Counted from the stretch's first letter, positions 26,298 to 37,334 are shown. The stretch: DNA of 64,000 nucleotides from Bacteroidales bacterium (GCA_017501525.1 JAFVWT010000012.1:39210-103209), one strand, 5' to 3'. The notes: generated from the sequence alone by a model not told the origin. Numbers and translations are program-made.

Positions 26298-28265
26298 ATG
26301 CTTATGGCAAAGGACATCAAATATCTGGAACTTCTATCTAAAAGTTTTCCTACTATTCAGGCTGCAAGCTCAGAAATAATCAATCTTGAAGCAATACTAA
26401 ATCTTCCTAAGGGCACTGAACACTTTGTGACAGACCTTCATGGAGAATATGAGGCTTTCCAACACATCCTTAGAAATGCATCGGGGGTGATTAAGAGGAA
26501 AGTAGATGAATTGTTTGGTACTCAGCTGCTCGATGTTGAGAAAAAAGAGTTGTGTTCACTTATCTATTATCCTGAAGAGAAACTCAAATTACTCAAAAAG
26601 AAGAAGAATATCAACGAGTGGTATAGAATCACTCTGGTCAATATGGTCAAAGTGTTGGAGGTGGTAGCTTCCAAGTATACCCGTTCCAAAGTCCGTAAGG
26701 CGCTTCCTCAGGAGTATTCATATATTATCGAAGAACTTATCCATGAGTCTTTGAATGATACCAATAAGCACGAGTATATATACTCGATCCTGAATACTAT
26801 TATCTCTACCGGTTCGGCTGAGAGGTTTATTTGTGCTATCGCTCATGTGATTCAACGTTTGACTATCGATTCGCTTCACGTTATCGGGGATATTTATGAT
26901 AGAGGCCCTGGTGCCCATCTGATTATGGATTTGCTATGTGACTATCACAATGTCGATATCCAATGGGGAAACCACGATGTGATATGGATGGGAGCTGCAG
27001 CTGGAAGTGCCGCTTGTATGGCAAATGTCTTGAGAATGAGTTTGCGCTATGCAAACCTTGAAACACTTGAAGATGGTTATGGTATAAATCTCCTCCCTTT
27101 GGCAACTTTTGCAATGGATGTTTATGGGGATGACCCATGTAAACCTTATATGCCTAAGGCTGAGATTAATGACCACTTTACAGAAAAGCAGGCTCGTCTG
27201 GTGGCTCAGATGCATAAAGCTATCGCTATTATTCAGTTTAAGCTTGAGGGACAGGTTATTACCCGTCGTCCTGAGTTTAAGATGGATGATAGAAAATTGT
27301 TGCACAAAATAGATTTCGAAAAGGGAACTGTCCATATTGATGGTGTAGATTATCCGTTGAAGGACCCTCGTTTTGAGACAGTCAATCCCGCGGATCCATA
27401 CGCTTTGACTCCGGAAGAGGCTGACCTTGTAGAGAGACTTCTGAACAATTTTACCCACAATATGAAATTAGAGAAACATGTCCGTTGTCTCTACTCTAAA
27501 GGTTCTTTGTATCTGGTAAGGAACAATAATCTTCTTTTCCACTCTTCTATGCCGTTGAATGAAGATGGTTCTCTTAAAGAGGTAGAAGTTTATGGTAAAA
27601 TTTATAAAGGAAAGGCACTGTTTGATGCTGTCGACAAAGTAGCAAGAGCAGCTTTCTATGAAGAGAAAGATCAGAAACTTAAGGAATATGCTCAGGACTA
27701 TATGTGGTATTTGTGGTGTGGCCCCGATGCTCCTCCATTCGATAAAGATAGAATGGCTACTTTTGAAAGGTATCTGATTGCTGATAAAACTCCTCATAAA
27801 GAGACTCTTGGTTATTATTTAAGGTATAAAGACCGTCAGGATATTTGTGAAAATATTTTGAAGGAGTTTGGACTCGTTGGGGATCATTGCCATATAATAA
27901 ATGGTCATACTCCGGTAAAAACTATCAAGGGTGAATCACCTATCAAGGGGGGAGGAAAACGTCTGGTTATCGATGGCGGATTTTCGAAACCTTACCAGTC
28001 TGAGACAGGTATTGCCGGTTATACATTGATTTATAACTCTTTCGGACTGTTGCTGGCGCAGCACGAGCCTTTCTGTTCGGTAGAAAAAGCGGTAAGGGAA
28101 GCCATTGACATCAAGTCATTTACAAGGGTTGTAGAGTCTGTTACCAAGAGGACACTCGTAGGAGATACTGATATAGGTAATGTCCTCAAAGGACAAATCA
28201 AGGACTTGAAAATGTTGCTATCAGCTTATCGCTCAGGCATTGTTTTTGAGAAAAAGGTACAATAA
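26298..28265 (+). CDS. fbp: Class III fructose-1,6-bisphosphatase
   Basis: Gluconeogenic phosphatase of the Firmicutes/Bacteroidota type. 655 residues (653 if the ATG at 26304 is used). Metallophosphatase motifs: FVTDLHGEYEAFQHIL, HVIGDIYDRGPGAHLIMDLL and IQWGNHDVIWMGAAAGS, with NGHTPVKTIKGESPIKGG and VIDGGFSKPYQS towards the end. The normal family length is 640-670. It leads a run of three genes; rocD follows after 42 nt. Confidence 0.97.
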   Translation: MLMAKDIKYLELLSKSFPTIQAASSEIINLEAILNLPKGTEHFVTDLHGEYEAFQHILRNASGVIKRKVDELFGTQLLDVEKKELCSLIYYPEEKLKLLKKKKNINEWYRITLVNMVKVLEVVASKYTRSKVRKALPQEYSYIIEELIHESLNDTNKHEYIYSILNTIISTGSAERFICAIAHVIQRLTIDSLHVIGDIYDRGPGAHLIMDLLCDYHNVDIQWGNHDVIWMGAAAGSAACMANVLRMSLRYANLETLEDGYGINLLPLATFAMDVYGDDPCKPYMPKAEINDHFTEKQARLVAQMHKAIAIIQFKLEGQVITRRPEFKMDDRKLLHKIDFEKGTVHIDGVDYPLKDPRFETVNPADPYALTPEEADLVERLLNNFTHNMKLEKHVRCLYSKGSLYLVRNNNLLFHSSMPLNEDGSLKEVEVYGKIYKGKALFDAVDKVARAAFYEEKDQKLKEYAQDYMWYLWCGPDAPPFDKDRMATFERYLIADKTPHKETLGYYLRYKDRQDICENILKEFGLVGDHCHIINGHTPVKTIKGESPIKGGGKRLVIDGGFSKPYQSETGIAGYTLIYNSFGLLLAQHEPFCSVEKAVREAIDIKSFTRVVESVTKRTLVGDTDIGNVLKGQIKDLKMLLSAYRSGIVFEKKVQ

Positions 28266-28307
28266 ATATGGGAATATTCCCTAAAAATAACGATAAAAAT
28301 ATTAAAT

Positions 28308-29552
28308 ATGGAAATTTCACAAAATGCAAAAAAATATATAGAGCAGGAAGAAAAATATGGTGCTCATAACTATCATCCGCTACCGGTAGTGCTGTCAAAG
28401 GGTGAAGGAATTTTTGTCTGGGATGTTGATGGAAAGAGATATTTTGATTTCCTGTCCGCATATTCTGCAGTAAATCAAGGCCATTGTCATCCTAAAATTG
28501 TTAAGGCCCTTTGCGATCAGGCCCAAAAGTTATGTTTGACTTCTCGGGCATTCTACAACGACTGTCTGGGTCCTTATGAAGAGATGGCTACAAAATTCTT
28601 TGGCTACGACAAGTTGCTTCCTATGAATTCGGGTGCTGAGGCGGTGGAGACAGCTCTCAAACTTGCCCGTCGTTGGGGTTATAAGGTAAAAGGTATCCCG
28701 GAAAATGAGGCATTGATAATTACTTGCGAAGGGAATTTCCATGGTCGTACCATTACTATAGTCTCGATTTCCACCGACCCCGACAGCTATTCTCAATATG
28801 GTCCTTTTACTCCTGGTTTTATCTCTATCCCTTATGATGATACCGAGGCGTTGAGAAAGGTACTTGAGGAAAAAGGTGATAAAGTTGCTGCGTTCATAGC
28901 AGAACCTATACAAGGTGAAGCGGGGGTATATGTTCCTCACGAAGGATATCTTAAAGAGTGCTATGATCTTTGTAAAAAACATAATGTTCTTTATATCGCA
29001 GATGAGGTGCAGACAGGTATCGGTCGTACAGGACGGTTGTTCGCTACCCAGCACGAGGGTGTGCGTCCCGATATTATCACGATAGGTAAAGCCCTTTCAG
29101 GTGGTGTCCTCCCTATCTCTGCTGTGGTGGCTGATGATGAGATAATGCTTACTATCAAACCTGGAGAGCATGGATCTACATTCGGTGGTTTCCCTTTGGC
29201 TGCAAAGGTGGCTGTAGCGGCATTGGAGGTAATTAGAGACGAAAAATTGACAGAAAATGCAGAAAGATTGGGTGTCATTTTCCGCGAAGAGGTCTCAAAA
29301 ATAAAATCTCCTTTCTTCAAATTTGTCAGAGGTAAAGGTTTGCTCAATGCTATTATTACCGAACCTCAAGGTGATACAGAGGCTTGGGATATTTGTCTTG
29401 CTTTGGCAGAAAAGGGACTTTTGGCAAAACCTACTCATAGACATATTATCCGCTTTGCACCCCCTTTGACTATTAATGAGGAGCAATTGCGTGAGGCTAT
29501 ATCTATAATTAAAGACGTATTTGAAAATATGCCTTATGCAGACAACAGATAA
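28308..29552 (+). CDS. rocD: Ornithine--oxo-acid aminotransferase
   Basis: PLP enzyme converting ornithine plus 2-oxoglutarate to glutamate-5-semialdehyde plus glutamate. 414 residues. Visible: [24 protein letters not shown] (as [14 protein letters not shown]), [51 protein letters not shown], and the Schiff-base Lys261 in [20 protein letters not shown] follows. Acetylornithine aminotransferase is an alternative, but the pattern and neighbour fit ornithine. It overlaps ctlX by 17 nt. Confidence 0.94.
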   Translation: MEISQNAKKYIEQEEKYGAHNYHPLPVVLSKGEGIFVWDVDGKRYFDFLSAYSAVNQGHCHPKIVKALCDQAQKLCLTSRAFYNDCLGPYEEMATKFFGYDKLLPMNSGAEAVETALKLARRWGYKVKGIPENEALIITCEGNFHGRTITIVSISTDPDSYSQYGPFTPGFISIPYDDTEALRKVLEEKGDKVAAFIAEPIQGEAGVYVPHEGYLKECYDLCKKHNVLYIADEVQTGIGRTGRLFATQHEGVRPDIITIGKALSGGVLPISAVVADDEIMLTIKPGEHGSTFGGFPLAAKVAVAALEVIRDEKLTENAERLGVIFREEVSKIKSPFFKFVRGKGLLNAIITEPQGDTEAWDICLALAEKGLLAKPTHRHIIRFAPPLTINEEQLREAISIIKDVFENMPYADNR

Positions 29553-30435
29553 AGTATTTATGGTTAAGCCTGTCCGTTTTGGATTTAATCCTCAAACGGC
29601 GGCAAACAATGCTTTCCAGAGAGAAGGATTTGAGGAAAAGGCTCAGGAGAACGCGTCAAGGGAATTCTCGGCATATGTTTCATTATTGAGGGCAAATAAA
29701 ATTGACGTGGTGGTGGCTGAAGATACAGAAGTCCCATATACTCCAGATTCGATTTTCCCAAATAATTGGTTTTCTACTCACGAAGATGGGACTCTTGTTC
29801 TCTATCCTATGTTCGCTTTAAATCGTAGAAATGAGAGAAAGAGTGAGTTCTTAGATGTTATTAGAAGGAATTTTGAGGTTCGGAGATTGGTTGATTTAAC
29901 ATGGTGGGAGACAGAAAATTTATTCTTGGAGGGTACAGGCAGTATGATTCTTGACCGCGAGAATAAAATAGCATATGCAGGTCGTTCGCCCCGTACTAAT
30001 GATAAAGTATTGGCTGATTTCTGTAAACAAATGGGATATACAGCAGTCGTTTTTGATGCTTATGATCAAGGTGGCGAGTTGATATATCATACAAATGTAA
30101 TGATGAGTGTCGGGACAAAATTCTCAGTAATATGTCTGAGCGCTATTACAGATCTTCAACAACGCAAACAAGTGGTTGAATCATTGCAGGCTACAGGCAA
30201 AACTATAATAGATATATCTTTTGAGCAGATGAGTAGTTTTGCAGGTAATATGTTGGAACTCAAGAATCGGGATGGTAAGCCTATATTGGTTATGTCATCT
30301 TCGGCGCGTAAGTCGCTTACCGCGGAACAGACCAAGCAGTTGTCAGGTTATTACAAATTGCTCTCGCCGGGTCTTGAATATATTGAGAATAATGGAGGAG
30401 GCTCTGCAAGATGTATGTTGGCTGAGATCTATTAG
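29536..30435 (+). CDS. ctlX: Citrulline-utilisation hydrolase (CtlX family, amidinotransferase fold)
   Basis: 299 residues from ATG 29536; a TTG at 29521 would add five. It belongs to the pentein superfamily that cleaves or modifies guanidino/ureido groups. CtlX-type members are citrulline ureidases releasing ornithine. Motifs: [50 protein letters not shown], and the nucleophile Cys293 in [13 protein letters not shown], six residues from the end. The 17-nt overlap with rocD, whose substrate is ornithine, supports a citrulline to ornithine to semialdehyde pathway. Dimethylarginine or arginine hydrolysis cannot be excluded. Confidence 0.85.
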   Translation: MQTTDKVFMVKPVRFGFNPQTAANNAFQREGFEEKAQENASREFSAYVSLLRANKIDVVVAEDTEVPYTPDSIFPNNWFSTHEDGTLVLYPMFALNRRNERKSEFLDVIRRNFEVRRLVDLTWWETENLFLEGTGSMILDRENKIAYAGRSPRTNDKVLADFCKQMGYTAVVFDAYDQGGELIYHTNVMMSVGTKFSVICLSAITDLQQRKQVVESLQATGKTIIDISFEQMSSFAGNMLELKNRDGKPILVMSSSARKSLTAEQTKQLSGYYKLLSPGLEYIENNGGGSARCMLAEIY

Positions 30436-30455
30436 AAGTTTTCTATAAATTATAA
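30433..30455 (-). repeat. Dispersed TTTATAGAA motif at the ctlX stop
   Basis: On the minus strand this reads AATTTATAGAAAACTTC, a weaker copy lacking the TCCC part. Like copy 1, it sits at the stop codon of a gene. Confidence 0.3.
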
Positions 30456-30459
30456 CACC

Positions 30460-30493
30460 AAGGCCGGCTCTGAGTTTTCAGGACCGGCCTTTA
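30460..30493 (+). terminator. Terminator after ctlX
   Basis: AAGGCCGG pairs with CCGGCCTT around a loop that can pair further; a short T-rich tail follows. It separates ctlX from the convergent AspT-like gene. Confidence 0.8.
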
Positions 30494-30532
30494 TGTTGTT
30501 TGGAATTCATGGAAAATTCCTGAATATTATTG

Positions 30533-32188
30533 TCAGATTACAAGTATCTGGGCAATGAGCACCCTTAGGAACATTGCCAATGGATAGACGGTAGCATATG
30601 CCACTGCTATTTGAGCTTCATCAAATGTGTTGTTCATAAATGAGAGGGCGATGGGGTTGGTCTGGCTGCCACATATGACTCCCGAGATGGTAAAATAGTC
30701 AAGTTTATATATGTAGCGGGCAACGATTGAGATTATAAATACAGGAATAATGGTTATAAGAACTCCGTATAGTATCCACATATAGCCGCCATTGACTATT
30801 GCATCCACAAATCCCTCTCCGGCTCCGAGACCTACTGCTGCAAGGAACATGGATATTCCTATTTCGCGTAGCATCATATTGGAACTCATAGTGGTATATG
30901 TTACCATTCCGAATTTTGGTCCGAATCTGGCGATGAGAATTGCTATTACGAGCGGACCTCCTGCGATACCAAGTTTTACGGGTTGTGAAAGTCCTGAGAT
31001 TGCAATTGGAATGGAGCCGAGAATTACTCCGAGGAATATTCCTATAAAAATAGGTATAAGATTTGGCTCCCGAAGTTTCTTCGCTGAATTACCGACAAGA
31101 TTGGCAACTTTTGCAATAGCTTTTTCACTACCGACAACCATAATGCGGTCTCCTAATTGGAGTTGTAGTCCAGGGTATGCCACCAAGTCTATTCCGGCTC
31201 TGTTTACGCGGGTTATGTTAATACCGAATTGGGCTCTGATATTAAGGTCTCCAAGGGTCTTGCCATTCACCTCGCTCTTAGTTACGACCAATCTGCGAGA
31301 AACGAGGTTTGTATCGAGTTTCTCCCACTCTTTCTGTTCCATTTCTATCTGTTTACCGATGAAGGCTTCTACTCTTGCCACATTATCTTTTGAGGTGATG
31401 ACCAAGAGCCTGTCTCCTTGATTGACTATAGAATGGGATGTTGGAATTTCCATTTCTCCGTTAGAGTGGTATAGTCTGGAAACCACAAAATGGTGACCTA
31501 TGAATTTGTCTATTTCGTAGATGCTTTTTCCTACAATTGCTTCATTGCGTACTTCAACTGCGAATTTACAAGCGTTGTCTTTGGGTTTGTTGCCGCTTTC
31601 AATTATTTCCTTCTCTTTATCTATATTGATGCGGAAAAGAGCTCTTATCCCGAGTAGTGTAAGAATGACTCCTACTACACCCAGGGGGTAGGCTACAGCA
31701 TAGCCGGCAGGGATAGTTGAGTCCATTATTCCGGATGCTTCGTAGTATGCTTGCTGCGCAGCACCTAAACCAGGGGTATTGGTGACAGCTCCAGACATTA
31801 CACCTACCATTGTAGGCATTTCAATGCCTGTAATAGTATGTATGACAATGGTAACAAGTCCACTGAGCAAGACTAGAATCAAGGTTAGAAGATTGAGTCT
31901 TACACCACCTTTTTTAAAGGATGCAAAAAAACCGGGACCCACTTGCAGACCAAGTGAGAAGACAAACAGAATGAGTCCGAAGTCTTTGACAAAGGCCATT
32001 GTGGTATTGTCAATCGTGATACCGAAATGTGAGACAATAATTCCGACAAAAAGAATCCATGTCATTCCCAATGAGATACCGAACAGTTTGAATTTTCCTA
32101 ATATTACGCCGATAGCAATCACTATCGCGACAACAAGGATGGAGTGCGCAACTCCACTTCCGAAAATTAAATTAGATAGCCATTCCAT
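30533..32188 (-). CDS. AspT/YidE/YbjL family putative antiporter with two RCK_C domains
   Basis: 551 residues. Two membrane blocks of about five helices each (residues 10-190 and 375-550) flank two cytoplasmic TrkA-C/RCK_C domains (about 205-290 and 295-370; visible as IVNQGDRLLVITSKDNV and LQLGDRIMVVGSEKAI). The motifs GAVTNTPGLGAAQQA and GSQTNPIALSFMNN are the paired signature of this family. The founding member exchanges aspartate and alanine; other members have unknown substrates. It follows the YfcC-like gene by 15 nt, so both are probably one transcript. Confidence 0.9.
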   Translation of the reverse strand: MEWLSNLIFGSGVAHSILVVAIVIAIGVILGKFKLFGISLGMTWILFVGIIVSHFGITIDNTTMAFVKDFGLILFVFSLGLQVGPGFFASFKKGGVRLNLLTLILVLLSGLVTIVIHTITGIEMPTMVGVMSGAVTNTPGLGAAQQAYYEASGIMDSTIPAGYAVAYPLGVVGVILTLLGIRALFRINIDKEKEIIESGNKPKDNACKFAVEVRNEAIVGKSIYEIDKFIGHHFVVSRLYHSNGEMEIPTSHSIVNQGDRLLVITSKDNVARVEAFIGKQIEMEQKEWEKLDTNLVSRRLVVTKSEVNGKTLGDLNIRAQFGINITRVNRAGIDLVAYPGLQLQLGDRIMVVGSEKAIAKVANLVGNSAKKLREPNLIPIFIGIFLGVILGSIPIAISGLSQPVKLGIAGGPLVIAILIARFGPKFGMVTYTTMSSNMMLREIGISMFLAAVGLGAGEGFVDAIVNGGYMWILYGVLITIIPVFIISIVARYIYKLDYFTISGVICGSQTNPIALSFMNNTFDEAQIAVAYATVYPLAMFLRVLIAQILVI

Positions 32189-32203
32189 ATGACAAATATA
32201 GGG

Positions 32204-33793
32204 TTAAAATCCTTTGAGTTCAAAATATACAGTTGGAATAAGTAATAAAAATCCGGTTATGAGCAGCAATACAATAAATTTCCACACCCATTTTACCCAT
32301 TTTGAGTAGGGAATCTTGGCGAGTCCGAGTACCGCCATCAGTACTCCTGATGTAGGGGTTATCATATTTGTGAAACCATCCCCAAACTGGAATGCAAGGA
32401 CAGTTGCCTGACGGGAGAGGTCAATTAAATCTGAGAATGGGGCCATTATGGGCATTGTGATGGCAGCCTTGGCTGTAGCAGATGGAATAAACATGTTAAT
32501 AAGGGTCTGAATTCCATACATAAGAGAGAGTGACCCTAATTTTGTCCCCTCACCCAATCCGTTTGCAAGGCTATATAATATGGTATCTATAATCTTCCCT
32601 TCGCGCAATATGATAATGATTCCGGAAGCGAGTCCTACAATCAAAGCGGCTGAAAAAATATCTTTAGCCCCTGCAAGAAATTCCTGCACACATTTGTTAG
32701 GAGTGTATCCTGCAGCTATTCCGCTAAGAATTCCCAGTGCGAGGAAAAGGGCGGCAATCTCTGTTATGTACCAAGAGTATCCAAGTACCCCTATGACGAG
32801 GAACAATATGGTAAAAGCGAGCATTGTCAGGATATATATCCGTACATTTTTTCTTAGGGTAATAAATCCTGTAAGGATGTAGAGAGCAGATGCTGCGGGA
32901 AGTAACCATGGGGTGTGGAAGGAACTTCCTCCAAGTGAGATATTACAATCTTTGCCATAAAATACAGAAAAGAGTATAGCTGCTGCCGATGATAAAACAA
33001 ACGCACCCCATGATGCTTTTGTTTTTAGAACTTCGGGTGCAGATTCCCTTTTTGAATGTTCGTTTCTCCATGCAGAGTCTGCCTGGTACATTATTGAACT
33101 TTTTGGATTTCTTTTGACTTTACGGGCATACATCAGTATAAATGAAATCATAAGGATGTTCAGTACGACCCAGCAGAAAGTCCTGTACTCGATTCCTGAG
33201 AACATTGGCAGATCGGAGAGATTCTGGGCAACTCCAATAGTAAAGGGATTGAGCATTGCCCCGGCAAAACCGACATGGGCTGCAACGTAGACTATCGCAA
33301 CACCAACTAAGGAGTCATACCCCATAGATATGGCTAATGGGATAATCAGGACTGTGAAAGCTATGGTCTCTTCACTCATCCCAAAGACCGCTCCAAAGGT
33401 AGAAAACAGGAGGATTATAAGTGTCAGAACGATATTGTTCACCCCTATTTTTTTAAGTAATCCATATTTTTCTAATGAGGATGTGAATTTCAAAAAGGAG
33501 TAGATTCCGGCATCCATTGCCTTTGTGGAGTTGATAATCCAGAAGGCTCCACCTATTGTCAATATGAAGATTATTATACTTGCTTGTTCTGTAAAACCTT
33601 CAAAAAAGGAGGAGAGTATCTGCCAGGTTTGTGGAACTGACTCTGTGGGGAAATAGCTTTTGCTTCCATCGGTTTGTTCAATGTATTCCCCGCCGGGGAT
33701 AAACCAAGTGGCAATTGCCGCTATTATTATTAAGGCGAAAACTATTATAAATGTATTTGGAAATTCAAATTTTCTTTCGGTTTTCTTACTCAT
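32204..33793 (-). CDS. YfcC/ArcD-type amino-acid carrier
   Basis: 529 residues from ATG 33793 (MSKKTERKFEFPN); a longer frame to 33865 adds a non-family N-terminus. About 12-13 hydrophobic segments. PGGEYIEQ near residue 35, FGMSEETIAFTVLIIPLA, GAMLNPFTIGVAQ and FIPSATAKAAITMPIMAP mark the YfcC/DcuC-type family. The family contains arginine/ornithine exchangers and carriers of unknown specificity. Its position next to ctlX and rocD makes an arginine, citrulline or ornithine substrate plausible, but that is inference. Divergent from rpsL. Confidence 0.85.
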   Translation of the reverse strand: MSKKTERKFEFPNTFIIVFALIIIAAIATWFIPGGEYIEQTDGSKSYFPTESVPQTWQILSSFFEGFTEQASIIIFILTIGGAFWIINSTKAMDAGIYSFLKFTSSLEKYGLLKKIGVNNIVLTLIILLFSTFGAVFGMSEETIAFTVLIIPLAISMGYDSLVGVAIVYVAAHVGFAGAMLNPFTIGVAQNLSDLPMFSGIEYRTFCWVVLNILMISFILMYARKVKRNPKSSIMYQADSAWRNEHSKRESAPEVLKTKASWGAFVLSSAAAILFSVFYGKDCNISLGGSSFHTPWLLPAASALYILTGFITLRKNVRIYILTMLAFTILFLVIGVLGYSWYITEIAALFLALGILSGIAAGYTPNKCVQEFLAGAKDIFSAALIVGLASGIIIILREGKIIDTILYSLANGLGEGTKLGSLSLMYGIQTLINMFIPSATAKAAITMPIMAPFSDLIDLSRQATVLAFQFGDGFTNMITPTSGVLMAVLGLAKIPYSKWVKWVWKFIVLLLITGFLLLIPTVYFELKGF

Positions 33794-33851
33794 TTCAGGC
33801 CAATTTTTTTTGTGTGATATACAAAGTAAGTGACTTTTTTTCAATGAACTA

Positions 33852-33881
33852 TTGCAGATAGACAAAAATTTTGTACTTTTG
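33852..33881 (+). promoter_or_regulatory. Promoter of rpsL-rpsG-fusA-rpsJ
   Basis: TTG (33852-33854) and TACTTTTG (33874-33881) are 19 nt apart, matching both Bacteroidota elements. The leader to rpsL is about 45 nt. Confidence 0.8.
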
Positions 33882-33933
33882 CAGCCCGTTTAAATTGACG
33901 GGAATAATGTAAAGTTAAGATTAACAATTATTT

Positions 33934-34323
33934 ATGCCAACAATTCAACAACTAGTTCGCAAAGGACGCGAGGTTATTGTCGAGAAAAGTAAATCTCGCG
34001 CGTTGGATGCTTGTCCTCAAAGAAGAGGTGTTTGTGTACGTGTTTACACTACAACCCCTAAAAAGCCTAACTCGGCTATGCGTAAAGTAGCCCGTGTAAG
34101 ACTTACCAATCAAAAAGAGGTCAACGCATACATTCCCGGAGAAGGACACAACTTGCAAGAGCACTCAATCGTATTGGTGCGTGGCGGTCGTGTGAAAGAC
34201 CTTCCCGGTGTACGTTACCACATCCTTAGAGGTGCCTTGGATACAGCAGGTGTAGAAGGACGTCTACAGAGCCGTTCTCTCTATGGTGCTAAGAGACCCA
34301 AGAAGACAGCCGCTAAGAAGTAA
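33934..34323 (+). CDS. rpsL: 30S ribosomal protein S12
   Basis: Decoding-centre protein. 129 residues with the invariant [19 protein letters not shown] and [17 protein letters not shown]. The lysines at the usual streptomycin-resistance positions are wild type in both motifs. No Shine-Dalgarno is seen; the start is preceded by AT-rich sequence. First gene of the str operon, 38 nt before rpsG. Confidence 0.99.
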   Translation: MPTIQQLVRKGREVIVEKSKSRALDACPQRRGVCVRVYTTTPKKPNSAMRKVARVRLTNQKEVNAYIPGEGHNLQEHSIVLVRGGRVKDLPGVRYHILRGALDTAGVEGRLQSRSLYGAKRPKKTAAKK

Positions 34324-34361
34324 ACATTTATTTTAATTTAAATTTTTAAATTGTTTTAAAA

Positions 34362-34838
34362 ATGAGAAAAACGAAGCCTAAAAAGAGGATTCTACTTCCT
34401 GATCCAAAGTTCAACGAAGTGTTAGTAACACAATTCGTAAACAATCTTATGTTGCAGGGGAAGAAGAGTATCGCGTATTCTATTTTTTACGATGCCATTG
34501 ATATGGTAGGCGAGAAGATGAAAGATTCTGAAAAGGCTCCTCTCGACATTTGGAAAAAAGCATTGGAAAACATCACCCCTCAGGTTGAAGTTAAGAGCCG
34601 TAGGGTTGGTGGAGCGAACTTCCAGGTACCGACCGAGGTGCGTCCCGAAAGAAAAGTATCTCTCGCAATCAAGAATATGATACTTTTTGCACGTAAACGT
34701 TCCGGTCATTCAATGGCAGAAAAGTTGGCTGCAGAAATAATTGCAGCATATAACAGCGAAGGTGCTGCATTCAAGAGAAAAGAAGATATGCATAAGATGG
34801 CTGAAGCTAATAAAGCTTTTGCTCATTTCAGATTTTAG
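34362..34838 (+). CDS. rpsG: 30S ribosomal protein S7
   Basis: Nucleates assembly of the 30S head and contacts E-site tRNA. 158 residues, normal length: [18 protein letters not shown] at the N-terminus, [20 protein letters not shown] in the centre and [13 protein letters not shown] at the end. It follows rpsL by 38 nt and precedes fusA by 15 nt. No Shine-Dalgarno. Confidence 0.99.
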   Translation: MRKTKPKKRILLPDPKFNEVLVTQFVNNLMLQGKKSIAYSIFYDAIDMVGEKMKDSEKAPLDIWKKALENITPQVEVKSRRVGGANFQVPTEVRPERKVSLAIKNMILFARKRSGHSMAEKLAAEIIAAYNSEGAAFKRKEDMHKMAEANKAFAHFRF

Positions 34839-34853
34839 CATTGTAGTTAGCCA

Positions 34854-36974
34854 ATGGCAAGAGATTTAAAATACACCAGGAATATCGGCATTATGGCCCA
34901 TATCGATGCGGGAAAGACTACCACATCGGAGAGAATACTTTTTTACACCGGTAAAACTCATAAATTAGGAGAGGTACACGATGGTGCTGCTACTATGGAC
35001 TGGATGGTACAGGAGCAGGAAAGAGGTATTACTATTACATCGGCTGCAACTACCGCCTTCTGGAAATATAACAACGAGACATATCAGATAAATCTTATAG
35101 ACACTCCCGGCCACGTAGACTTTACAGTGGAGGTGGAAAGATCCCTACGCGTTTTGGATGGAGCTGTGGCTACATTCTGTGCTGTGGGTCGTGTTCAGCC
35201 TCAGTCTGAGACTGTATGGCGTCAGGCAGATAAGTATAGAGTGCCGAAGATTGCGTATGTCAACAAGATGGACAGAGTCGGTGCAGATTTCTTTGCTGTA
35301 GTTGATGAAATGCATGAAAAGTTAGGTGCGAATGCCCTACCTATATGTATTCCTATTGGTTCTGAAGACAAATTTGCCGGTATCATTGACTTGATATCTC
35401 AAAAAGCAATCTACTACAACCAGGACAGCAAGGAACTTGTAAACTACGAGTACAAAGAGATTCCTGCTGAATTGATGGGTGAGGTAGAAGAGTGGCGAGG
35501 CAAATTGCTCGAGGCTGTTGCTGAATATGATGATCGTATTCTTCAAAAATTCTTTGACGACCCTGATTTGATTACAGAAGAAGAGATAATTTCTGCTCTC
35601 AGAAAGGCTACAATCGATATGGCTGTAGTTCCTATCTGTTGCGGTTCTTCATTCAAAAACAAGGGTGTTCAGTTCCTTTTGGACTCAGTTATGAGATACC
35701 TCCCTTCACCTCTTGATGTAGAAGAAGTGAAAGGTACAAATCCTCAGACTGATGAAGAAATAACACGTAAACCAAGCTCTAATGAGCCTTTCTGTGCACT
35801 TGTATTCAAAATTGCTACCGATCCTTTTGTCGGTCGTCTTGCTTTCTTGAGAGCATACTCAGGAAGACTTGATGCAGGTACTTATGTTCTAAATACCCGT
35901 TCGGGCAAGAAAGAACGTGTAGCGCGTTTGTATCAGATGCACTCAAACAAACAAAATCCTATAGAATTTGTAGAGGCTGGAGATATTTGTGCAGCTGTAG
36001 GTTTCAAAGAACTTAGAACCGGTGATACCATCTGTGCTGAAGCTAACCCTATCGTTCTTGAATCTATTTCATTCCCCGATCCCGTTATTGGTCTTGCAGT
36101 AGAGCCTAAGACTCAAAAAGACCTTGATAAGTTGGGTGTGGCTCTTGGCAAATTGTCTGAAGAGGACCCTACATTCACAGTTCGCAGTGACCATGAAACC
36201 GGTCAGACCGTTATTAGTGGTATGGGTGAGCTTCACTTGGAAGTGATTGTTGACCGTCTGAAACGCGAATTCGGTGTAGAGATTAATCAAGGTGCTCCTC
36301 AGGTTAATTACAAAGAGGCAATCAGAGGTTCTGTACAACATCGTGAGGTGTTCAAGAAACAGACCGGTGGTAGAGGTAAATTTGCTGATATCATCGTTGA
36401 AATCTCTCCTGCTGACGAAGGTGTAACAGGTCTTCAATTTGTGGATCAGGTTAAAGGTGGTAATGTACCCCGTGAATATATCCCTGCAGTGGAGAAAGGT
36501 TTCAAATCTGCAATGGCAAATGGTGTCTTGGCAGGTTTTGAGGTTCCTTCATTGAAGGTTACACTTTTGGACGGTTCTTTCCACCCTGTCGATTCAGATG
36601 CTTTGTCATTTGAAATCTGTGCAAGAATGGCTTTCCGTCACGCACTTCCTAAGGCCAATCCTATTCTATTGGAGCCTGTGATGTCATTAGAGGTCGTTAC
36701 TCCTGAAGATTATATGGGTGATGTGATCAGTGACCTTAACAAACGTCGTGGTCAGATTACAAATATGGACTCAAAGAGCAATGCTCGTATTGTCAAAGCT
36801 GAAGTTCCCCTTTCAGAACAATTCGGTTATGTGACAGTTTTGAGAACTATCTCTTCAGGTCGTGCAACAAGTTCAATGGAATTCTCTCACTACGCAGAAT
36901 TGCCTGCAAACCTTGCGAAAGAGGTGATTGAAAAATCGGGCGGTTCAAAACGTTTTGATGAGGACGATGAATAA
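34854..36974 (+). CDS. fusA: Elongation factor G
   Basis: Translocase GTPase. 706 residues. G1 is [16 protein letters not shown]; switch regions include [13 protein letters not shown]3 is DTPGHVDF; G4 is NKMD. Domains II-V follow, with [20 protein letters not shown] in domain III and [18 protein letters not shown] in domain V. It shows the standard str-operon position between rpsG and rpsJ. A single fusA in this operon suggests the canonical copy rather than a ribosome-recycling paralog. Confidence 0.99.
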   Translation: MARDLKYTRNIGIMAHIDAGKTTTSERILFYTGKTHKLGEVHDGAATMDWMVQEQERGITITSAATTAFWKYNNETYQINLIDTPGHVDFTVEVERSLRVLDGAVATFCAVGRVQPQSETVWRQADKYRVPKIAYVNKMDRVGADFFAVVDEMHEKLGANALPICIPIGSEDKFAGIIDLISQKAIYYNQDSKELVNYEYKEIPAELMGEVEEWRGKLLEAVAEYDDRILQKFFDDPDLITEEEIISALRKATIDMAVVPICCGSSFKNKGVQFLLDSVMRYLPSPLDVEEVKGTNPQTDEEITRKPSSNEPFCALVFKIATDPFVGRLAFLRAYSGRLDAGTYVLNTRSGKKERVARLYQMHSNKQNPIEFVEAGDICAAVGFKELRTGDTICAEANPIVLESISFPDPVIGLAVEPKTQKDLDKLGVALGKLSEEDPTFTVRSDHETGQTVISGMGELHLEVIVDRLKREFGVEINQGAPQVNYKEAIRGSVQHREVFKKQTGGRGKFADIIVEISPADEGVTGLQFVDQVKGGNVPREYIPAVEKGFKSAMANGVLAGFEVPSLKVTLLDGSFHPVDSDALSFEICARMAFRHALPKANPILLEPVMSLEVVTPEDYMGDVISDLNKRRGQITNMDSKSNARIVKAEVPLSEQFGYVTVLRTISSGRATSSMEFSHYAELPANLAKEVIEKSGGSKRFDEDDE

Positions 36975-36993
36975 CCAGAAAAAATATTACAAC

Positions 36994-37299
36994 ATGAGTC
37001 AAAAAATAAGAATAAAACTAAAATCATTCGATCATGCATTGGTTGACAAATCAGCTGATAAGATCGTGAAGACAGTGAAAGCTACCGGTGCTGTAGTAAA
37101 TGGACCTATTCCACTTCCTACAGACAAGAAGATTTTCACCGTTAACCGTTCGACTTTCGTTAACAAGAAATCACGCGAACAGTTCGAACTAAATTCTTAC
37201 CGCCGTCTTCTTGACATCTATAGCTCAACTCCTAGTACAGTTGATGCTTTGATGAAACTTGAATTGCCTAGCGGTGTAGAAGTTGAAATCAAAGTTTGA
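36994..37299 (+). CDS. rpsJ: 30S ribosomal protein S10
   Basis: 101 residues from ATG 36994 ([18 protein letters not shown]), 19 nt after fusA. A longer frame from 36928 overlaps fusA and adds unrelated residues. Family motifs: [20 protein letters not shown] and [16 protein letters not shown]. In most Bacteroidota rplC follows directly; here the operon ends and a tRNA gene with its own promoter follows. Confidence 0.98.
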   Translation: MSQKIRIKLKSFDHALVDKSADKIVKTVKATGAVVNGPIPLPTDKKIFTVNRSTFVNKKSREQFELNSYRRLLDIYSSTPSTVDALMKLELPSGVEVEIKV

Positions 37300-37303
37300 T
37301 AAA

Positions 37304-37334
37304 TTTGATAAAATAGAAATTTTGCCTATCTTTG
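37304..37334 (+). promoter_or_regulatory. Promoter of tRNA(CAT)
   Basis: TTTG (37304-37307) and TATCTTTG (37327-37334) are 19 nt apart, a full consensus match starting just after the rpsJ stop. Confidence 0.8.

Noticed and set aside
33794-33865. 24-residue N-terminal extension of the YfcC-like carrier
   Set aside because: It reaches into the rpsL promoter region and precedes the family-like start MSKKTERKFEFPN.
33934-34323. Possible streptomycin-resistance change in rpsL
   Set aside because: Both key lysines (in [10 protein letters not shown] and GGRVKDLPG) are wild type.
36928-36993. 22-residue N-terminal extension of rpsJ
   Set aside because: It overlaps fusA and is not found in S10; the ATG at 36994 gives the standard 101-residue protein.
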